A DNA stretch of 64,000 nt, taken from assembly GCA_025656675.1 (NCBI GenBank), contig JAHXHN010000003.1, positions 496,001-560,000 on the forward strand, in the 5' to 3' direction. The position numbers and the translations under genes are program-made. The stretch is from Candidatus Thiodiazotropha sp. (ex Codakia rugifera) (GTDB lineage Bacteria; Pseudomonadota; Gammaproteobacteria; Chromatiales; Chromatiaceae). Positions 11,065 through 21,001 of this stretch are shown piece by piece (positions within the stretch are counted from its first letter, which is position 1; every line of letters begins with the position of its first letter). The notes under the pieces were generated by a model that was given only the letters and a program-made list of their open reading frames with translations, was not told the DNA's origin and made no database searches.

Positions 11065-12193
11065 GAAAATCCAAACCACGTAATGCCAGGCCTGTAGCTA
11101 CCGCTAATTCAGGCACATGATCCGACAATCTCTGCCCACTCTCATTATCTTCAATAAAATATTCTTCGAACTCCATCTGACCCGTTGAAAAAGGAATATC
11201 TATCAAATCTCGCAGCAGTGAACCAACATCAGGCCACCTTGCAATACTGCCTAACAAACATACTCGACTTACAGGGCTACCATGCGTTTCAGATGCAGTA
11301 AATATCAAAGTACGGTTAATCTCTTCAACCAACTTACTAAAGACAGGCTTAAGGATTTCAACTAATGTATGCGATATTTCTCCATCGGAAACCATTCCAA
11401 ATTGCTCTAATTTGCCATGAGCATTTGCAAGACCATGGTCAAACACAAGTTCCCTGCTTACATTTTCGGGTAACTCCAATGTCTTTGATAGATGCTCTAC
11501 AAGTAATGTCTCACCGAATTCAACCTGTTGATCAAAGAGTAATCTGCGCCCCGAAATAATTGTTAAATAACTTTTCTTCCACCCTGCATTAATAACCAAT
11601 ACCGTTTCTGGTTTATCCTTGTTATATAAAGCGCTGATTAACCGCTTCAATGCTGCGGGTCCAATATCAAGTGCACTCACTTCAAATCCTGACTTTGTAA
11701 TAACCTGAAGATAATCCATTACATGATCACGTCTGGCGATCGCAACTAATGCAAGATTGTCATCCTCACCTGGATTTGAGCGTACTGGAAGATAATCGAT
11801 CAAATAGTCGGAAACATCTCCATCCACCCGACTGCTAAGCATTCTGAGTATTTCTTGATCCACGTCACGCGCATTGGATTTATAGGTTACGAGTGTAATC
11901 TTTAGCTTATCTGGTGGCATTACCGTAACGATCTTCCGGCCATAAAAACCTTTTTTCTTTATCCCCTCCAATAGCAGTCTTTTAAAGCGCTTAGGTGATG
12001 TCAGTACTTCTTCACGGGTACCTGAGAAAGGAATGATTGCCTTTGCAACGACTGAATAATGCTCTGAATCCAAGGGCTTTAACTGACAAAGACGAATAGC
12101 ACCAATACCTATATCCATGCCGATTGGTCCAACACTTTTCATATTCGCCATCGAGGAGGCAGCTTTATTGAAGGTTGGTTTAAAAGAAAACAT
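11057..12193 (-). CDS. mshI: Actin-like pilus assembly protein (PilM/MshI-like)
   Basis: A 378-residue cytoplasmic protein of the actin-like ATPase (PilM/FtsA-type) fold. The phosphate-1 segment IGMDIGIGAIRLCQLK is near residue 23, and later segments include ALDIGPAALKRL, TVLVINAGWKKSYLTII and RVCLLGSIARWPDVGSLL. It likely forms the cytoplasmic ring that binds the PilN-like N-terminus. It is located 3 bp after the GGDEF gene and overlaps the PilN-like gene, so c-di-GMP synthesis and assembly genes appear co-transcribed. Confidence 0.82.
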   Translation of the reverse strand: MFSFKPTFNKAASSMANMKSVGPIGMDIGIGAIRLCQLKPLDSEHYSVVAKAIIPFSGTREEVLTSPKRFKRLLLEGIKKKGFYGRKIVTVMPPDKLKITLVTYKSNARDVDQEILRMLSSRVDGDVSDYLIDYLPVRSNPGEDDNLALVAIARRDHVMDYLQVITKSGFEVSALDIGPAALKRLISALYNKDKPETVLVINAGWKKSYLTIISGRRLLFDQQVEFGETLLVEHLSKTLELPENVSRELVFDHGLANAHGKLEQFGMVSDGEISHTLVEILKPVFSKLVEEINRTLIFTASETHGSPVSRVCLLGSIARWPDVGSLLRDLIDIPFSTGQMEFEEYFIEDNESGQRLSDHVPELAVATGLALRGLDFHE

Positions 12194-12196
12194 CGA

Positions 12197-13360
12197 TCAA
12201 ACACCACTTAAGACGGGAGCTTGACCGGAATATTTACCCGCGCTACTTTTTCTCTCCTTTGCCTGGTAAAGCTCTTCATCAACTTGCCTATAGATGAGGT
12301 CCAGAGACTGATTCAATTTAGCAGCAATCGAAACCAACCCAACGCTAACATTGACCTGACTGTCCGCACTGCCGGAAAACAGTTGCGGATCTGTACGCAG
12401 CGCTAGTGCGCCCTGCTTTAGAATACGTTCCGGCTCATCTTGAGATAAAATAAGCAGGAATTCATCGCCACCCATCCTGATCAGATGTTCATCACCAGAA
12501 AATAATGCGAGGAAATTCGCCACAAGACGACGTAGAACCAGGTCGCCATAATCATGTCCCTGACTATCATTCAGCACCTTGAAATTATCCACATCAATTA
12601 AGGCAAGATGCATGGTTTTTCCTTTCAGATCATAGGCTGTCCGGATATCCAGGTATTTCTGATCCAAAAAACGTCGATTCCAGGCCCCAGTGAGGGGATC
12701 TTTTAATGACAGCAGCTCCATTCTGTCATGGGCCTTTTCCAGTTCGAACCGGGTTCTGATATCAATCTTACGCACCATTACATTGCGACCGATGACCGTC
12801 AACGTCGTCAGCCCCGCACCCAGCATGGAAAATTGCAGCATCCACAGCGTCTCTTTCTCGAATCGTCCATCGACACTGATGGTGGAAAGCGTAAACAGTA
12901 AATAAACCAATAACACGATGAGCAGTGCCTCACGAATACCCCAAGGCACCAACGGCATGACAAGAAACAACAGAATCACACTGGCAAACAACGCCGAATT
13001 CAATGATCCCGAATGATGAGCGAGCAGAACAAATGCCACTCCGTTCACGACCAGCAGAGTGATCCCGAGAAGATAGAGTGTATTAATCTCCTGGACAACT
13101 CTTGCTGAGACTGCCACATGTAACGAAAGCACTGCCAGAACAACACAGGAGTAGACATAAAGCGCATCAAAACCAAGCAGTGCATAGGCGAGCGCTGATG
13201 TGCTCAACAGGAGAAGAGAGACCAACCCCAGGATCGCAATCCCTTTCCGGGTTTCCTGGAAGACCAGTGACTCGGCATATTCCGATAGCTCTGCCCCCTC
13301 ATAACGGGTCAGAGACCATAGCTCATTGAGCTTTGCCAGGGATTTCTCAAACAATGTCAT
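12197..13360 (-). CDS. Membrane-bound diguanylate cyclase (GGDEF)
   Basis: A 387-residue protein predicted to make c-di-GMP. The N-terminal half has about six hydrophobic membrane segments (about residues 38-205), then a short coiled linker (about 210-225) and a GGDEF domain. The signature RMGGDEFLLIL is intact, as is DPLTGAWNRRFLD at the domain start. The position of the inhibitory I-site reads FSGD rather than RxxD, so product inhibition may be lost. It heads the mshI-L run with a 3-bp gap to mshI. Confidence 0.9.
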   Translation of the reverse strand: MTLFEKSLAKLNELWSLTRYEGAELSEYAESLVFQETRKGIAILGLVSLLLLSTSALAYALLGFDALYVYSCVVLAVLSLHVAVSARVVQEINTLYLLGITLLVVNGVAFVLLAHHSGSLNSALFASVILLFLVMPLVPWGIREALLIVLLVYLLFTLSTISVDGRFEKETLWMLQFSMLGAGLTTLTVIGRNVMVRKIDIRTRFELEKAHDRMELLSLKDPLTGAWNRRFLDQKYLDIRTAYDLKGKTMHLALIDVDNFKVLNDSQGHDYGDLVLRRLVANFLALFSGDEHLIRMGGDEFLLILSQDEPERILKQGALALRTDPQLFSGSADSQVNVSVGLVSIAAKLNQSLDLIYRQVDEELYQAKERKSSAGKYSGQAPVLSGV

Positions 13361-13493
13361 AATACCGGTTAAACCCTTGATAATTCTTTAATACCACCAG
13401 GGTTATCGGCAAATGAGACAATTACTTTATCTCAACACAGTCAAGTCAATCACCGGGTTAAGTACAAGCTAAGCTAGGCAGGTTAAAAGTCAC

Positions 13494-14357
13494 TCATGCA
13501 TAAATTTTTTGCTGATTGGGGAAGATAAGATTCATCACAGCATTTAGCTGCCCACCCACTCGTTCGGGCATATCAATGCACTGCTCCAGATGTAATCCCG
13601 TTGTCTGCCAGGCATGCTGGTCCACTTTTTTCAAGACTGATTCAAACCCAGCTTCGGACTCCATCCCATCCGCAATCATCACAGCAATGTGCACCAGTGA
13701 AGTAATCATTGGAAACTCCAGGGCCACCCCAGGCTCGACATGGAATTCAGTAGGCTCCCAGAGGCTACGGGGAAGATTCCACTGACGCATCAATGCCCCG
13801 CCCACCTTGGCGTAATCGATGCCTAACATGACCCGTTCGACTTTAAACAATGGTGCGTCCTGCTGTTCGGCCTGCTGTAGTGCCTGCTGAGCAGCATCGG
13901 GAACAGACTGATACATGATTAAGTGTCCGATATCACTCAGCAAACCGGCGACAAACACGCGCTCACCATCCAGCATATTGCACATCACGGCCAGCTCACG
14001 ACAGGCGATGGCACGGGTCACACTTCTGAGCCAGAAACGTTCCATATCCATCACCTGATTGGACATACCTTCAAATCGCTGTGCGACCGATGCGGCCAAC
14101 ACCAAATCATGCACTTGCTGACTGCCCAACATCCCCACAGCTCTGTTCACCGTATCAATTTTTGAAGCAAAACCAAAGTAGGCGCTATTAACCAAGCGCA
14201 GCAGGCGAGCAGTCATTGCGGGATCCTGACTGATAACGTCTGCAATATCACTCATAGCAAAATCCGGATCATCGATCACTGACTTCAAGCGTAGATAGAC
14301 ATCCGGCAATGAGATCAGCTTGGCATTTTCCGTTACCTTTTCCCAGATCGTTGGCAT
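13494..14357 (-). CDS. HDOD-domain signalling protein
   Basis: A 287-residue single-domain protein of the HDOD family (HD-like without metal-binding residues). It contains LPDVYLRLKSVIDDPDFAMSDIADVISQDPAMTARLLRLVN and GLLSDIGHLIMY segments, given here as landmarks in pieces. Such proteins act as adaptors in two-component and c-di-GMP signalling; no substrate is known. It lies between the giant adhesin and the GGDEF gene, 133 bp from the latter, and is probably part of the pilus regulatory set. Confidence 0.88.
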   Translation of the reverse strand: MPTIWEKVTENAKLISLPDVYLRLKSVIDDPDFAMSDIADVISQDPAMTARLLRLVNSAYFGFASKIDTVNRAVGMLGSQQVHDLVLAASVAQRFEGMSNQVMDMERFWLRSVTRAIACRELAVMCNMLDGERVFVAGLLSDIGHLIMYQSVPDAAQQALQQAEQQDAPLFKVERVMLGIDYAKVGGALMRQWNLPRSLWEPTEFHVEPGVALEFPMITSLVHIAVMIADGMESEAGFESVLKKVDQHAWQTTGLHLEQCIDMPERVGGQLNAVMNLIFPNQQKIYA

Positions 14358-14588
14358 AGTAATTCCGCAAAAGCTTCCTGTTAAAAATTAACTGTAGTTT
14401 GAATGGGGGGTAAAAAACAGTATCCTCTTCTCGTTTTTATCAACCGATAATGTGTGCATAGCTTCCCACCCAGCAAATGCCCACTGGGATGCCGTCGCTG
14501 AGATAATTATTCGACGCATGGCTGACTTTTAAATTTGCTCCTGTACCTCGACAGTGATTCACATGGCCTTTCCAATTTCTATACCTGT

Positions 14589-17500
14589 TTACCTAACGAC
14601 TGGAGTCGGTTCTATCGGATCAATTGGTACCACAGCGAGGCTTACACACTCGACCTGGACGTTATCAAACCACACCGTATCGGTACCGCCCAAGTTGGGT
14701 GAGCTGCGAAGACGGATTACAGTATTGGCAGAGATATAGTCACTGATATCCCTGGAATAGGTCTGATAGGTGGAATCATTGGTGGCGCCTATCTGATCCA
14801 GTGGTGTCCAGGGGCCACCGGTGCCGGTTGACGAGATAGAGAGTTCCACGTAGTCAGTGCTGCGGTCCAGATTCATACGACGGTAGTAAAAGGTCAATGC
14901 TGCCTTGATCGCACCGCTCAGATTCACCGACCGCTCCACTCCCTCACCACCATTGTTGTTGTCGCGGATGCGTAACTGGTAGTCGCTCTGATCGGCCATC
15001 ACCCGTACATCTCCCGATGTAGCACCATCCGATTCACCCACTTCACTCCAGGATGTGCCGCTCCAATCGAGAGTGCCGTCACTGCCGGAGAAGTTTTGTG
15101 CATTGAATTCATCTCGGTAGGTACCATTGCACCTGCCGTCGACAGTTGGCGGCTCCGGTGTCCCACCGCCACCGCCTTCACCACCCCCCTCGGCATACAG
15201 TTCGGCAATCTCACTGGCTGGCAGTACACTGTCGTAGATGCGCACATCATCCAGCAGACCCCGCCAGTACTCCCCAATCGGTGAACGACCAATCGCCACA
15301 TCCGCCGTCGTCACGCTCGGATTGAACGCAAGGGTGCCACGATGAACCTCTGCACCATCGACATACAGACGCACGGTATCGGTTGCATTGTCGAAACTTG
15401 CCGCCAGTTGATACCAGGTACCGGCCTGCAGGTTCAGACCTGTGGGGAACACTTCACGAAAGCTGCCATTCGCAAAGAAACCGAACACGGGTTCCTGCTG
15501 CCAGGTGCCAAACCAGAAGTTGGAGCCGGGTGATACCCCGTCATCCTTGCTGATGATGGTCTGGTAACTGCTGCCATAAGACGAGGCATTGACCCAGGCC
15601 ACAATGGTTATGGTATCGGTAAGTGACAGGCTATCCGCATGGGGCACACGGATCGCATCATTATTCCCATCAAAATTAAGTGCCCCTCCGATCTGGCCGG
15701 TTGTCCAGACAGGCCCGTTATTCAGGGTACCATCATGCCCCCCTTCGGAGTCCACAGCGGTAATCCCGCTGGTCTCATCCAGTTCCCAGTGTGCAATGGG
15801 CAGGGTTGATTCTGATTCCGCAGGAGAAAACGTCAGCGTCAGCGCCTGTATGTGCTCCTGTGTGGTATTGAGATTCACATCGCCACCATCGAACAGCAGG
15901 GTGGCATTGGCTGCTGAACTTGATCCGGTCCGCGTGACGGTCAGATAAAAGATATCCTCACTGTTGACTGTAATCCTATTGTCACCTGCCCGGGAATTGT
16001 CACCATCCAGCTTCATCAGGATTGCACCGGCAGGAATCGTATGGCCACCGAGTATATTTTCATCCTCGGCAAGCTCAAGGCCACCGATTTCATCGTCGAA
16101 ATCGAGATCCGAACCATCGATGAGATCACTTAAACCACCGGCTGTGGTATTGAGACCCACATCATTGGCCGGAAAGAGCATCACATCACTGCCATCGTCG
16201 ATCGCCATGAGAAATGACCCTGCTGCCAATGTACGGTCACCAACCAGGGTATCTTTCTCTACCAGGGTAATCCCAACGGTGTCATCCCCCTCATGGATCC
16301 GTGAGCCATCGATGAGAAAGATAAAGGTACCAGAGCTGTAGTCCCCCTCAGAGACAGGCCGGAATACAAACACATCCTCGTCATTCACTGAAAGCGAATT
16401 CAGGCTGTCCAATCTCTCATTGTCAGCTGTGGATAACAACAAATCGCCTGTCTGCAAATCCACACTGTTGGTACTGCCCACCGTAATATTGCTACCGACA
16501 TAGTGCATGGCGTTAATATCGACGTTACCAGCAAAATCATCGAGATTCAGAACAGGGGAGAAAGTACCATCGGTGGTGCCCGGTTCCAGGGTCAGATCAG
16601 GGTCTGCAAAGGCTATGACTTCACCATCCGTCCAGTCATCCAAACCCGGCGCACCACTTCCCGAAACATTATCCAGAGTCGAGAGCCAGATACTTGATCC
16701 GATTGAAATTGGGTCTTTATACGCTCCCCACTCAATCGCACGCTGAATAATCAACAGGCCGTTGTTATTGAGGTGACGCCAATCGCCATTGATAGTTAGA
16801 CCTACTGGCAGCATCACACGGCGACCGGCAGCAAATTCACCGACGGCATCACCGCCAAGTGCGGCCCCGGTTTCAAGGGCAATCAGACCACCAGCACCAC
16901 CCACTTCCGCCAGAATCTGTGCATCGGCTGCGACCTGGCCATTTAATGTCGATAAGTGACTGTCAGCGGTTTTTATCGTCAGTGGCCCGGCTGCGAAGGG
17001 TGCTGTGATTTCATGGCTGGTATCAACAATCGTGATATCTGTGCCAACTGGCCAGTCAACGCCACTCGCCATACCCAAGTCATTATTTTGCTGGGTGAGT
17101 TCGTAAACGATACCATTGGTCTTATACTTTAATTGGTCAACGAGAACATTGTCACTGGCCGTGGCTGATATATAGATGACGTCGAAGTTGTTGAAGTTGA
17201 CTAACCAAAGAAAATTGTCGTCGTAGGCATCAACACTATAACCCCAGGACTCGATCAGATCTTTTTTGTGCTGATCCGCAGAATTCAAGTTTAAACCGAC
17301 ATAATCCACTATCATCAATACCTTGCCCGAGCCTTGCGGTGTGAGACAAGCCACGCCACATTCACAGGCATAGGTAATGCTCAGACTCGGCCACTTGGAG
17401 GAGTCCGCGTCGTCGCTGGTATGGAATCGCTCGCCAGCCATTCCGGCGATCGCGCCGATCAGTGCGACGCCATAGTTCGGGTAGCTGCCGTCAACCCAAC

Positions 17501-18791
17501 CTTGTACCAGCGGCGTGATGTTCCATGTATAGCGCGTATTTGCTGGGCCAACCGGTGTCGTTGTAACCGCCGTGTTATCGAAATCGCCGCCAGGTGTGTC
17601 CCAGTTTATGCCGGATTCACGACGGTTCCAGGTCACTGCGCCTTCGCTCCAAGGATTCTTGATGCGATGCGCTGACACCGGCTGCTCACTACCAGAGCCG
17701 CTCTGGCGACGCAGGGACAGGGTCGCCTCCAGAATTCTCGCACCGGCCGGTATCGCGCCCGTATTGAAATGCAGCAGCGAACGCGTCGTATCGTTGCTGG
17801 CGGAAGAGACCCACATTTCTGCCACATCGCCATAGTTATTGTCGGGTGCCTGAGCCCAGATCTCGGCATCCACACCCAGCGATGCATCATGCTGCCAGTG
17901 GCTATAATGAGCGGGCTTCTGCCGTAAAACCACGTCGTTACGCTGAATCGTACGTGCCACACCATTGGCCAGCGTGCCCACTGCTGTAAGGGTGGCGGGT
18001 GAGCTTGGCGGTATACCGACGGTGACCTCCAGGTAGGGCTGGTTACTGGTCTCACGACTCGCGTAATCGCCATGGGTGCCCTCACTGGTGGAATTCAGGG
18101 CAATGCCGTAGTTGGCTTCACCATTGACCCAGGCCTGTACCTGGTTGGTGAGATTAACGGAAATCCAGACACCGGCTGTTGGCTGGGCGGGAATGGTGGC
18201 CAACACGGCGCTATCCATGTTAGTACCCATGGTCTGCCAGGTAGCATCAGTCTCGGTCCAATCCCCTGTAAGGCGATGGATATCCACCGGCCCTTCCGGG
18301 TGTTCCTTGCTGACATAAAACCAGGCTATGGCAGAGTGGATGGCGGCATTCACAGGCAGTGAAGACAAATTATACCGAAACATGGGGCGTTCAATAGCGC
18401 CACTCTCAAAGCGGATGTGCAGCTTGCCATCACCGCTGTTGTTATTGGTCAGGTTATCACTGCGAATCCAGGTATCCTGATCCACTGTGATGGAGTAGCT
18501 GGTAATACTACCCAAGTCGGTGGTCAATGTTGTAGTGTAACGGTGATTACCAATCGCCTGGTTGGTGAAATCAGTGTAGGGACCACAGCCCTGTTCTGAA
18601 GTTTGCCAAAGGGCATGTTGCAACCCAGCTTCAGTAACATAGCGAGCCTTTTCTGCTTCGAGTTCGCTGCTGATACTTTTTACACCAAGTGCACCCTCAA
18701 AATTCATCATAAATGCGATAGTCGCTATGAGGACAACTCCGAGTACCACAGGGAGCATAATGTAGCCCTTTGCGTATCGGCTGCCCCCCAT
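14589..18791 (-). CDS. Giant PilX-like pilus adhesin with DNRLRE and LamG domains
   Basis: A 1400-residue surface protein. The N-terminus (RYAKG then YIMLPVVLGVVLIATIAFMM) is a PilX/MshP-like prepilin segment with Tyr after the Gly. Two DNRLRE beta domains follow (about 105-258 and 290-478). Next come a Rossmann-like domain starting KVLMIVDYVG (about 491-700), a repetitive Asp-rich beta region (about 700-990), a LamG/concanavalin-like domain (about 997-1198), a Gly/Pro linker, and a final jelly-roll domain. The ATG at 18791 overlaps the upstream stop (TGATG). It occupies the mshP/mshQ position and probably sits at the pilus tip, binding carbohydrate. Confidence 0.82.
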   Translation of the reverse strand: MGGSRYAKGYIMLPVVLGVVLIATIAFMMNFEGALGVKSISSELEAEKARYVTEAGLQHALWQTSEQGCGPYTDFTNQAIGNHRYTTTLTTDLGSITSYSITVDQDTWIRSDNLTNNNSGDGKLHIRFESGAIERPMFRYNLSSLPVNAAIHSAIAWFYVSKEHPEGPVDIHRLTGDWTETDATWQTMGTNMDSAVLATIPAQPTAGVWISVNLTNQVQAWVNGEANYGIALNSTSEGTHGDYASRETSNQPYLEVTVGIPPSSPATLTAVGTLANGVARTIQRNDVVLRQKPAHYSHWQHDASLGVDAEIWAQAPDNNYGDVAEMWVSSASNDTTRSLLHFNTGAIPAGARILEATLSLRRQSGSGSEQPVSAHRIKNPWSEGAVTWNRRESGINWDTPGGDFDNTAVTTTPVGPANTRYTWNITPLVQGWVDGSYPNYGVALIGAIAGMAGERFHTSDDADSSKWPSLSITYACECGVACLTPQGSGKVLMIVDYVGLNLNSADQHKKDLIESWGYSVDAYDDNFLWLVNFNNFDVIYISATASDNVLVDQLKYKTNGIVYELTQQNNDLGMASGVDWPVGTDITIVDTSHEITAPFAAGPLTIKTADSHLSTLNGQVAADAQILAEVGGAGGLIALETGAALGGDAVGEFAAGRRVMLPVGLTINGDWRHLNNNGLLIIQRAIEWGAYKDPISIGSSIWLSTLDNVSGSGAPGLDDWTDGEVIAFADPDLTLEPGTTDGTFSPVLNLDDFAGNVDINAMHYVGSNITVGSTNSVDLQTGDLLLSTADNERLDSLNSLSVNDEDVFVFRPVSEGDYSSGTFIFLIDGSRIHEGDDTVGITLVEKDTLVGDRTLAAGSFLMAIDDGSDVMLFPANDVGLNTTAGGLSDLIDGSDLDFDDEIGGLELAEDENILGGHTIPAGAILMKLDGDNSRAGDNRITVNSEDIFYLTVTRTGSSSAANATLLFDGGDVNLNTTQEHIQALTLTFSPAESESTLPIAHWELDETSGITAVDSEGGHDGTLNNGPVWTTGQIGGALNFDGNNDAIRVPHADSLSLTDTITIVAWVNASSYGSSYQTIISKDDGVSPGSNFWFGTWQQEPVFGFFANGSFREVFPTGLNLQAGTWYQLAASFDNATDTVRLYVDGAEVHRGTLAFNPSVTTADVAIGRSPIGEYWRGLLDDVRIYDSVLPASEIAELYAEGGGEGGGGGTPEPPTVDGRCNGTYRDEFNAQNFSGSDGTLDWSGTSWSEVGESDGATSGDVRVMADQSDYQLRIRDNNNGGEGVERSVNLSGAIKAALTFYYRRMNLDRSTDYVELSISSTGTGGPWTPLDQIGATNDSTYQTYSRDISDYISANTVIRLRSSPNLGGTDTVWFDNVQVECVSLAVVPIDPIEPTPVVR

Positions 18792-19780
18792 CACAGCATC
18801 CCACCCAGCCTGACCTGGGTCTGAAGACTGAACACTTCCCCAGTATCCGGGCTGGTCAGTTCGAGGATCAGTTCGACCATCTGATAGCGTTGATCGGATT
18901 GGGGTATTCGTTCCACGCGAAAGCGAGTGACGTTTTCAGCAAGCACTGAGGTGATGAAATCCCGCCCATCCACCGGCCCATCCGGTGTATCGATACCATC
19001 CTGATTCCAGGGTACCGGCATACGCTCCATCAACTCACCGTTGTTCAGATAGAACACAAGAGGGTTGTAGGGATCATCAAACAAGGCACCATCCTCGTCA
19101 TCATCATCACTGCCGGAACCATCCACAATGCCATCCATGTCATCATCCACTCCACAGATTCCGGAGCAGCCATCGCCATTGGTGTCGGATGCCGGATCTT
19201 CATCGACACTGCCATCACCGTCATTGTCGATCCCATCGATGGGATCCTCGTCTTCGGTGCCGTCTTCATCGTCCTCAGCCATGCTGGCACCCTCATCAAC
19301 TGTCCCGTCTCCATCATCATCGATCAGCACGATGCCCGGGGAAAAGTCATGCTGGCTGTCATTGGGTAAGTCTTCATCGATCAGGCCATCCTTGTCATTG
19401 TCGGCATCCGGCCAACCATCCTTGTCAAGATCAACAGACTCGGGCAAGGTAACGGCCAACACGGCAGTAGCGCGGGTGCTATTGCCGATGGGTGCGGTAG
19501 CAGGGACAGTCTCTTCACGAATATGCTCCGGCCAGTTGGTATTGGGATTGTCGTTCAACGGTAACAGCAGACGACGACTCTGCAATACAGCACGCAGCAT
19601 ATGTTGCATGGCTTCTGTACCCTGACGTGTGAGACTGTTCTTTTCATGGGCGACATCCTGCGTCTGCAAGGCTTCTCCCACGACTCCGGAAAGACCCAGT
19701 ACCACAATACCGGCTAATACAGCCGCTATGAGCAGTTCGATATAGGTGTAACCCTGGATGTGGTTCTCTGCAGCTATCAT
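18791..19780 (-). CDS. mshO: Minor pilin (PilW/MshO-like) with Asp-rich calcium-type repeats
   Basis: A prepilin-like protein of 329 residues from the ATG at 19780 (a TTG at 19795 is an alternative). The class III leader ends IQG and is followed by YTYIELLIAAVLAGIVVLGLSG, including Glu5. The C-terminal part resembles PilW. Between them, about residues 115-240, lies an unusual run of DxDxDG motifs (DLDKDGWPDADNDKDG, DDDGDGTVDEG, DNDGDGSVDED, DTNGDG) like thrombospondin type 3 or dockerin calcium loops. The stop overlaps the adhesin start. Confidence 0.8.
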   Translation of the reverse strand: MIAAENHIQGYTYIELLIAAVLAGIVVLGLSGVVGEALQTQDVAHEKNSLTRQGTEAMQHMLRAVLQSRRLLLPLNDNPNTNWPEHIREETVPATAPIGNSTRATAVLAVTLPESVDLDKDGWPDADNDKDGLIDEDLPNDSQHDFSPGIVLIDDDGDGTVDEGASMAEDDEDGTEDEDPIDGIDNDGDGSVDEDPASDTNGDGCSGICGVDDDMDGIVDGSGSDDDDEDGALFDDPYNPLVFYLNNGELMERMPVPWNQDGIDTPDGPVDGRDFITSVLAENVTRFRVERIPQSDQRYQMVELILELTSPDTGEVFSLQTQVRLGGML

Positions 19781-19862
19781 CTGGTAATTGTTCAATCAGA
19801 TCGTAAGGGGTGTGCATACCCAACACTATCCGTTATCGGCAGAACCTGATAAGTATGTAGTG

Positions 19863-20390
19863 CTATCGGCTTGTCAGGCTTTCGATTGCGTTGTGTGTAC
19901 CATCGATCTCAACCTTGACCCACAGGAGGCCATCGTCAGTGTCTGTAAAGGGATTGTTGTCACTGTCTGCATTGTCACCATCATAGCGTGACAGGTAGAC
20001 AAGACAGCGACCATCAGTGCCGCTTGCGTCGGAATAAGTATCGACTATCGTCGCAGGCCCGGCGACAGCATCGGCCTCCTGTTCCAATTCAATAAAGGGG
20101 CGAGCCAGAATCTCTTCCATCCTACTGGTAAGACGATTGCGATGAGCTGCCTCTGTGGTATGAATTTCACTACCCCGTATACCGCTCTGGAGGGCATTGA
20201 GTACAGGCACTAAAGAGATAGCAATCAGGAATACAGCAACCAGAACCTCCGTATAACTGAAACCGGCCATCCACTGTTGCGGATAGCTCTTTTGGTGGTG
20301 TGACAATGCTTGAGACAGGTATGTCTTACCCATCTCAAGATGATAACTGGAAACACATGCTCGCTCGGTGTCGCTTGCAATTCTTGTCAT
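19863..20390 (-). CDS. mshD: Minor pilin (PilV/MshD-like)
   Basis: A prepilin with the processing site AG then FSYTEVLVAVFLIAISLVPVLNAL. I choose the ATG at 20390 because it overlaps the upstream stop as ATGA, giving a long 41-residue leader; an ATG at 20333 or 20270 would give a more normal leader. A GspI/PilV-type N-terminal motif and a short C-terminal beta domain (LVYLSRYDGDNADSDNNPF) are visible. It lies in the pilin run between the MshC-like and MshO-like genes. Confidence 0.75.
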   Translation of the reverse strand: MTRIASDTERACVSSYHLEMGKTYLSQALSHHQKSYPQQWMAGFSYTEVLVAVFLIAISLVPVLNALQSGIRGSEIHTTEAAHRNRLTSRMEEILARPFIELEQEADAVAGPATIVDTYSDASGTDGRCLVYLSRYDGDNADSDNNPFTDTDDGLLWVKVEIDGTHNAIESLTSR

Positions 20391-20941
20391 TGCACTGTCA
20401 CTCTGCCGGTTATACCATCCAGATCTACTCTCCGTATATGCTCGCCCAGTGTGAGCGTCATACTCCCCTGTAGACAAATCACCGAACTCGGATTCCAACA
20501 ATAGGCTGTTCCAGAGGCATCAAACAGCGTATTCATCGGATTGCTGCAGCTACCTTGGTAGCTCGAGTTGTTAGTCACTCCATCCACACGTGTAAAGGGA
20601 TGTTTTTCAAGATCAATATCGTAGAGTTGCTTGCTGACAGGATGGTAGACATCATAGATGGGGGCTGGCGGATTAGTATCCATGTCCGCTCGATAAACTC
20701 GAACCCGTTTTTCAGTTGGCCAGACAATGCCGTAGGGTGTAGCAGTTCGTATCGATTCGTCACGGGCAAAACGAATAGCTTCAGCCACTGTTTGCGCCGC
20801 CAGTTCAAGTTTGTGTGGATCGGTTGATAAAAGATTGGGGATCACCACCAGTGCAGTGATCCCCAGTACTGCGACAACTGCAGTCAGTTCAAGCAGGGTC
20901 AGGCCTCGTTGATACTTCATCTTCTGACCCCTGCCGTTCAA
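20387..20941 (-). CDS. mshC: Minor pilin (GspH/FimT/MshC-like)
   Basis: A 184-residue prepilin. The leader MNGRGQKMKYQRG precedes LTLLELTAVVAVLGITALVVIPNLL, with Glu5 after the cleavage site. The GspH-type segment AAQTVAEAIRFARDESIRTATPYGIVWP follows. An inner ATG (MKYQRG) is also possible as the start. It lies 60 bp after the major pilin gene and overlaps the next pilin gene by 4 bp. Confidence 0.83.
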   Translation of the reverse strand: MNGRGQKMKYQRGLTLLELTAVVAVLGITALVVIPNLLSTDPHKLELAAQTVAEAIRFARDESIRTATPYGIVWPTEKRVRVYRADMDTNPPAPIYDVYHPVSKQLYDIDLEKHPFTRVDGVTNNSSYQGSCSNPMNTLFDASGTAYCWNPSSVICLQGSMTLTLGEHIRRVDLDGITGRVTVQ

Positions 20942-21001
20942 TCACCTTTGTTCTGCTGCTGCCTTTTCCTGAACTGTTATAGGTGAGCCTGAATTAATCA
21001 A

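Noticed and set aside
14358..14588. c-di-GMP riboswitch upstream of the HDOD gene
   Set aside because: No GEMM-type conserved core could be found on either strand; only a weak CCCAG/CTGGG stem is present.
16503..19625. Long plus-strand frames opposite the giant adhesin and MshO-like genes
   Set aside because: Antisense shadows rich in Ser/Pro/His, produced by Asp/Gly codon bias of the real genes.
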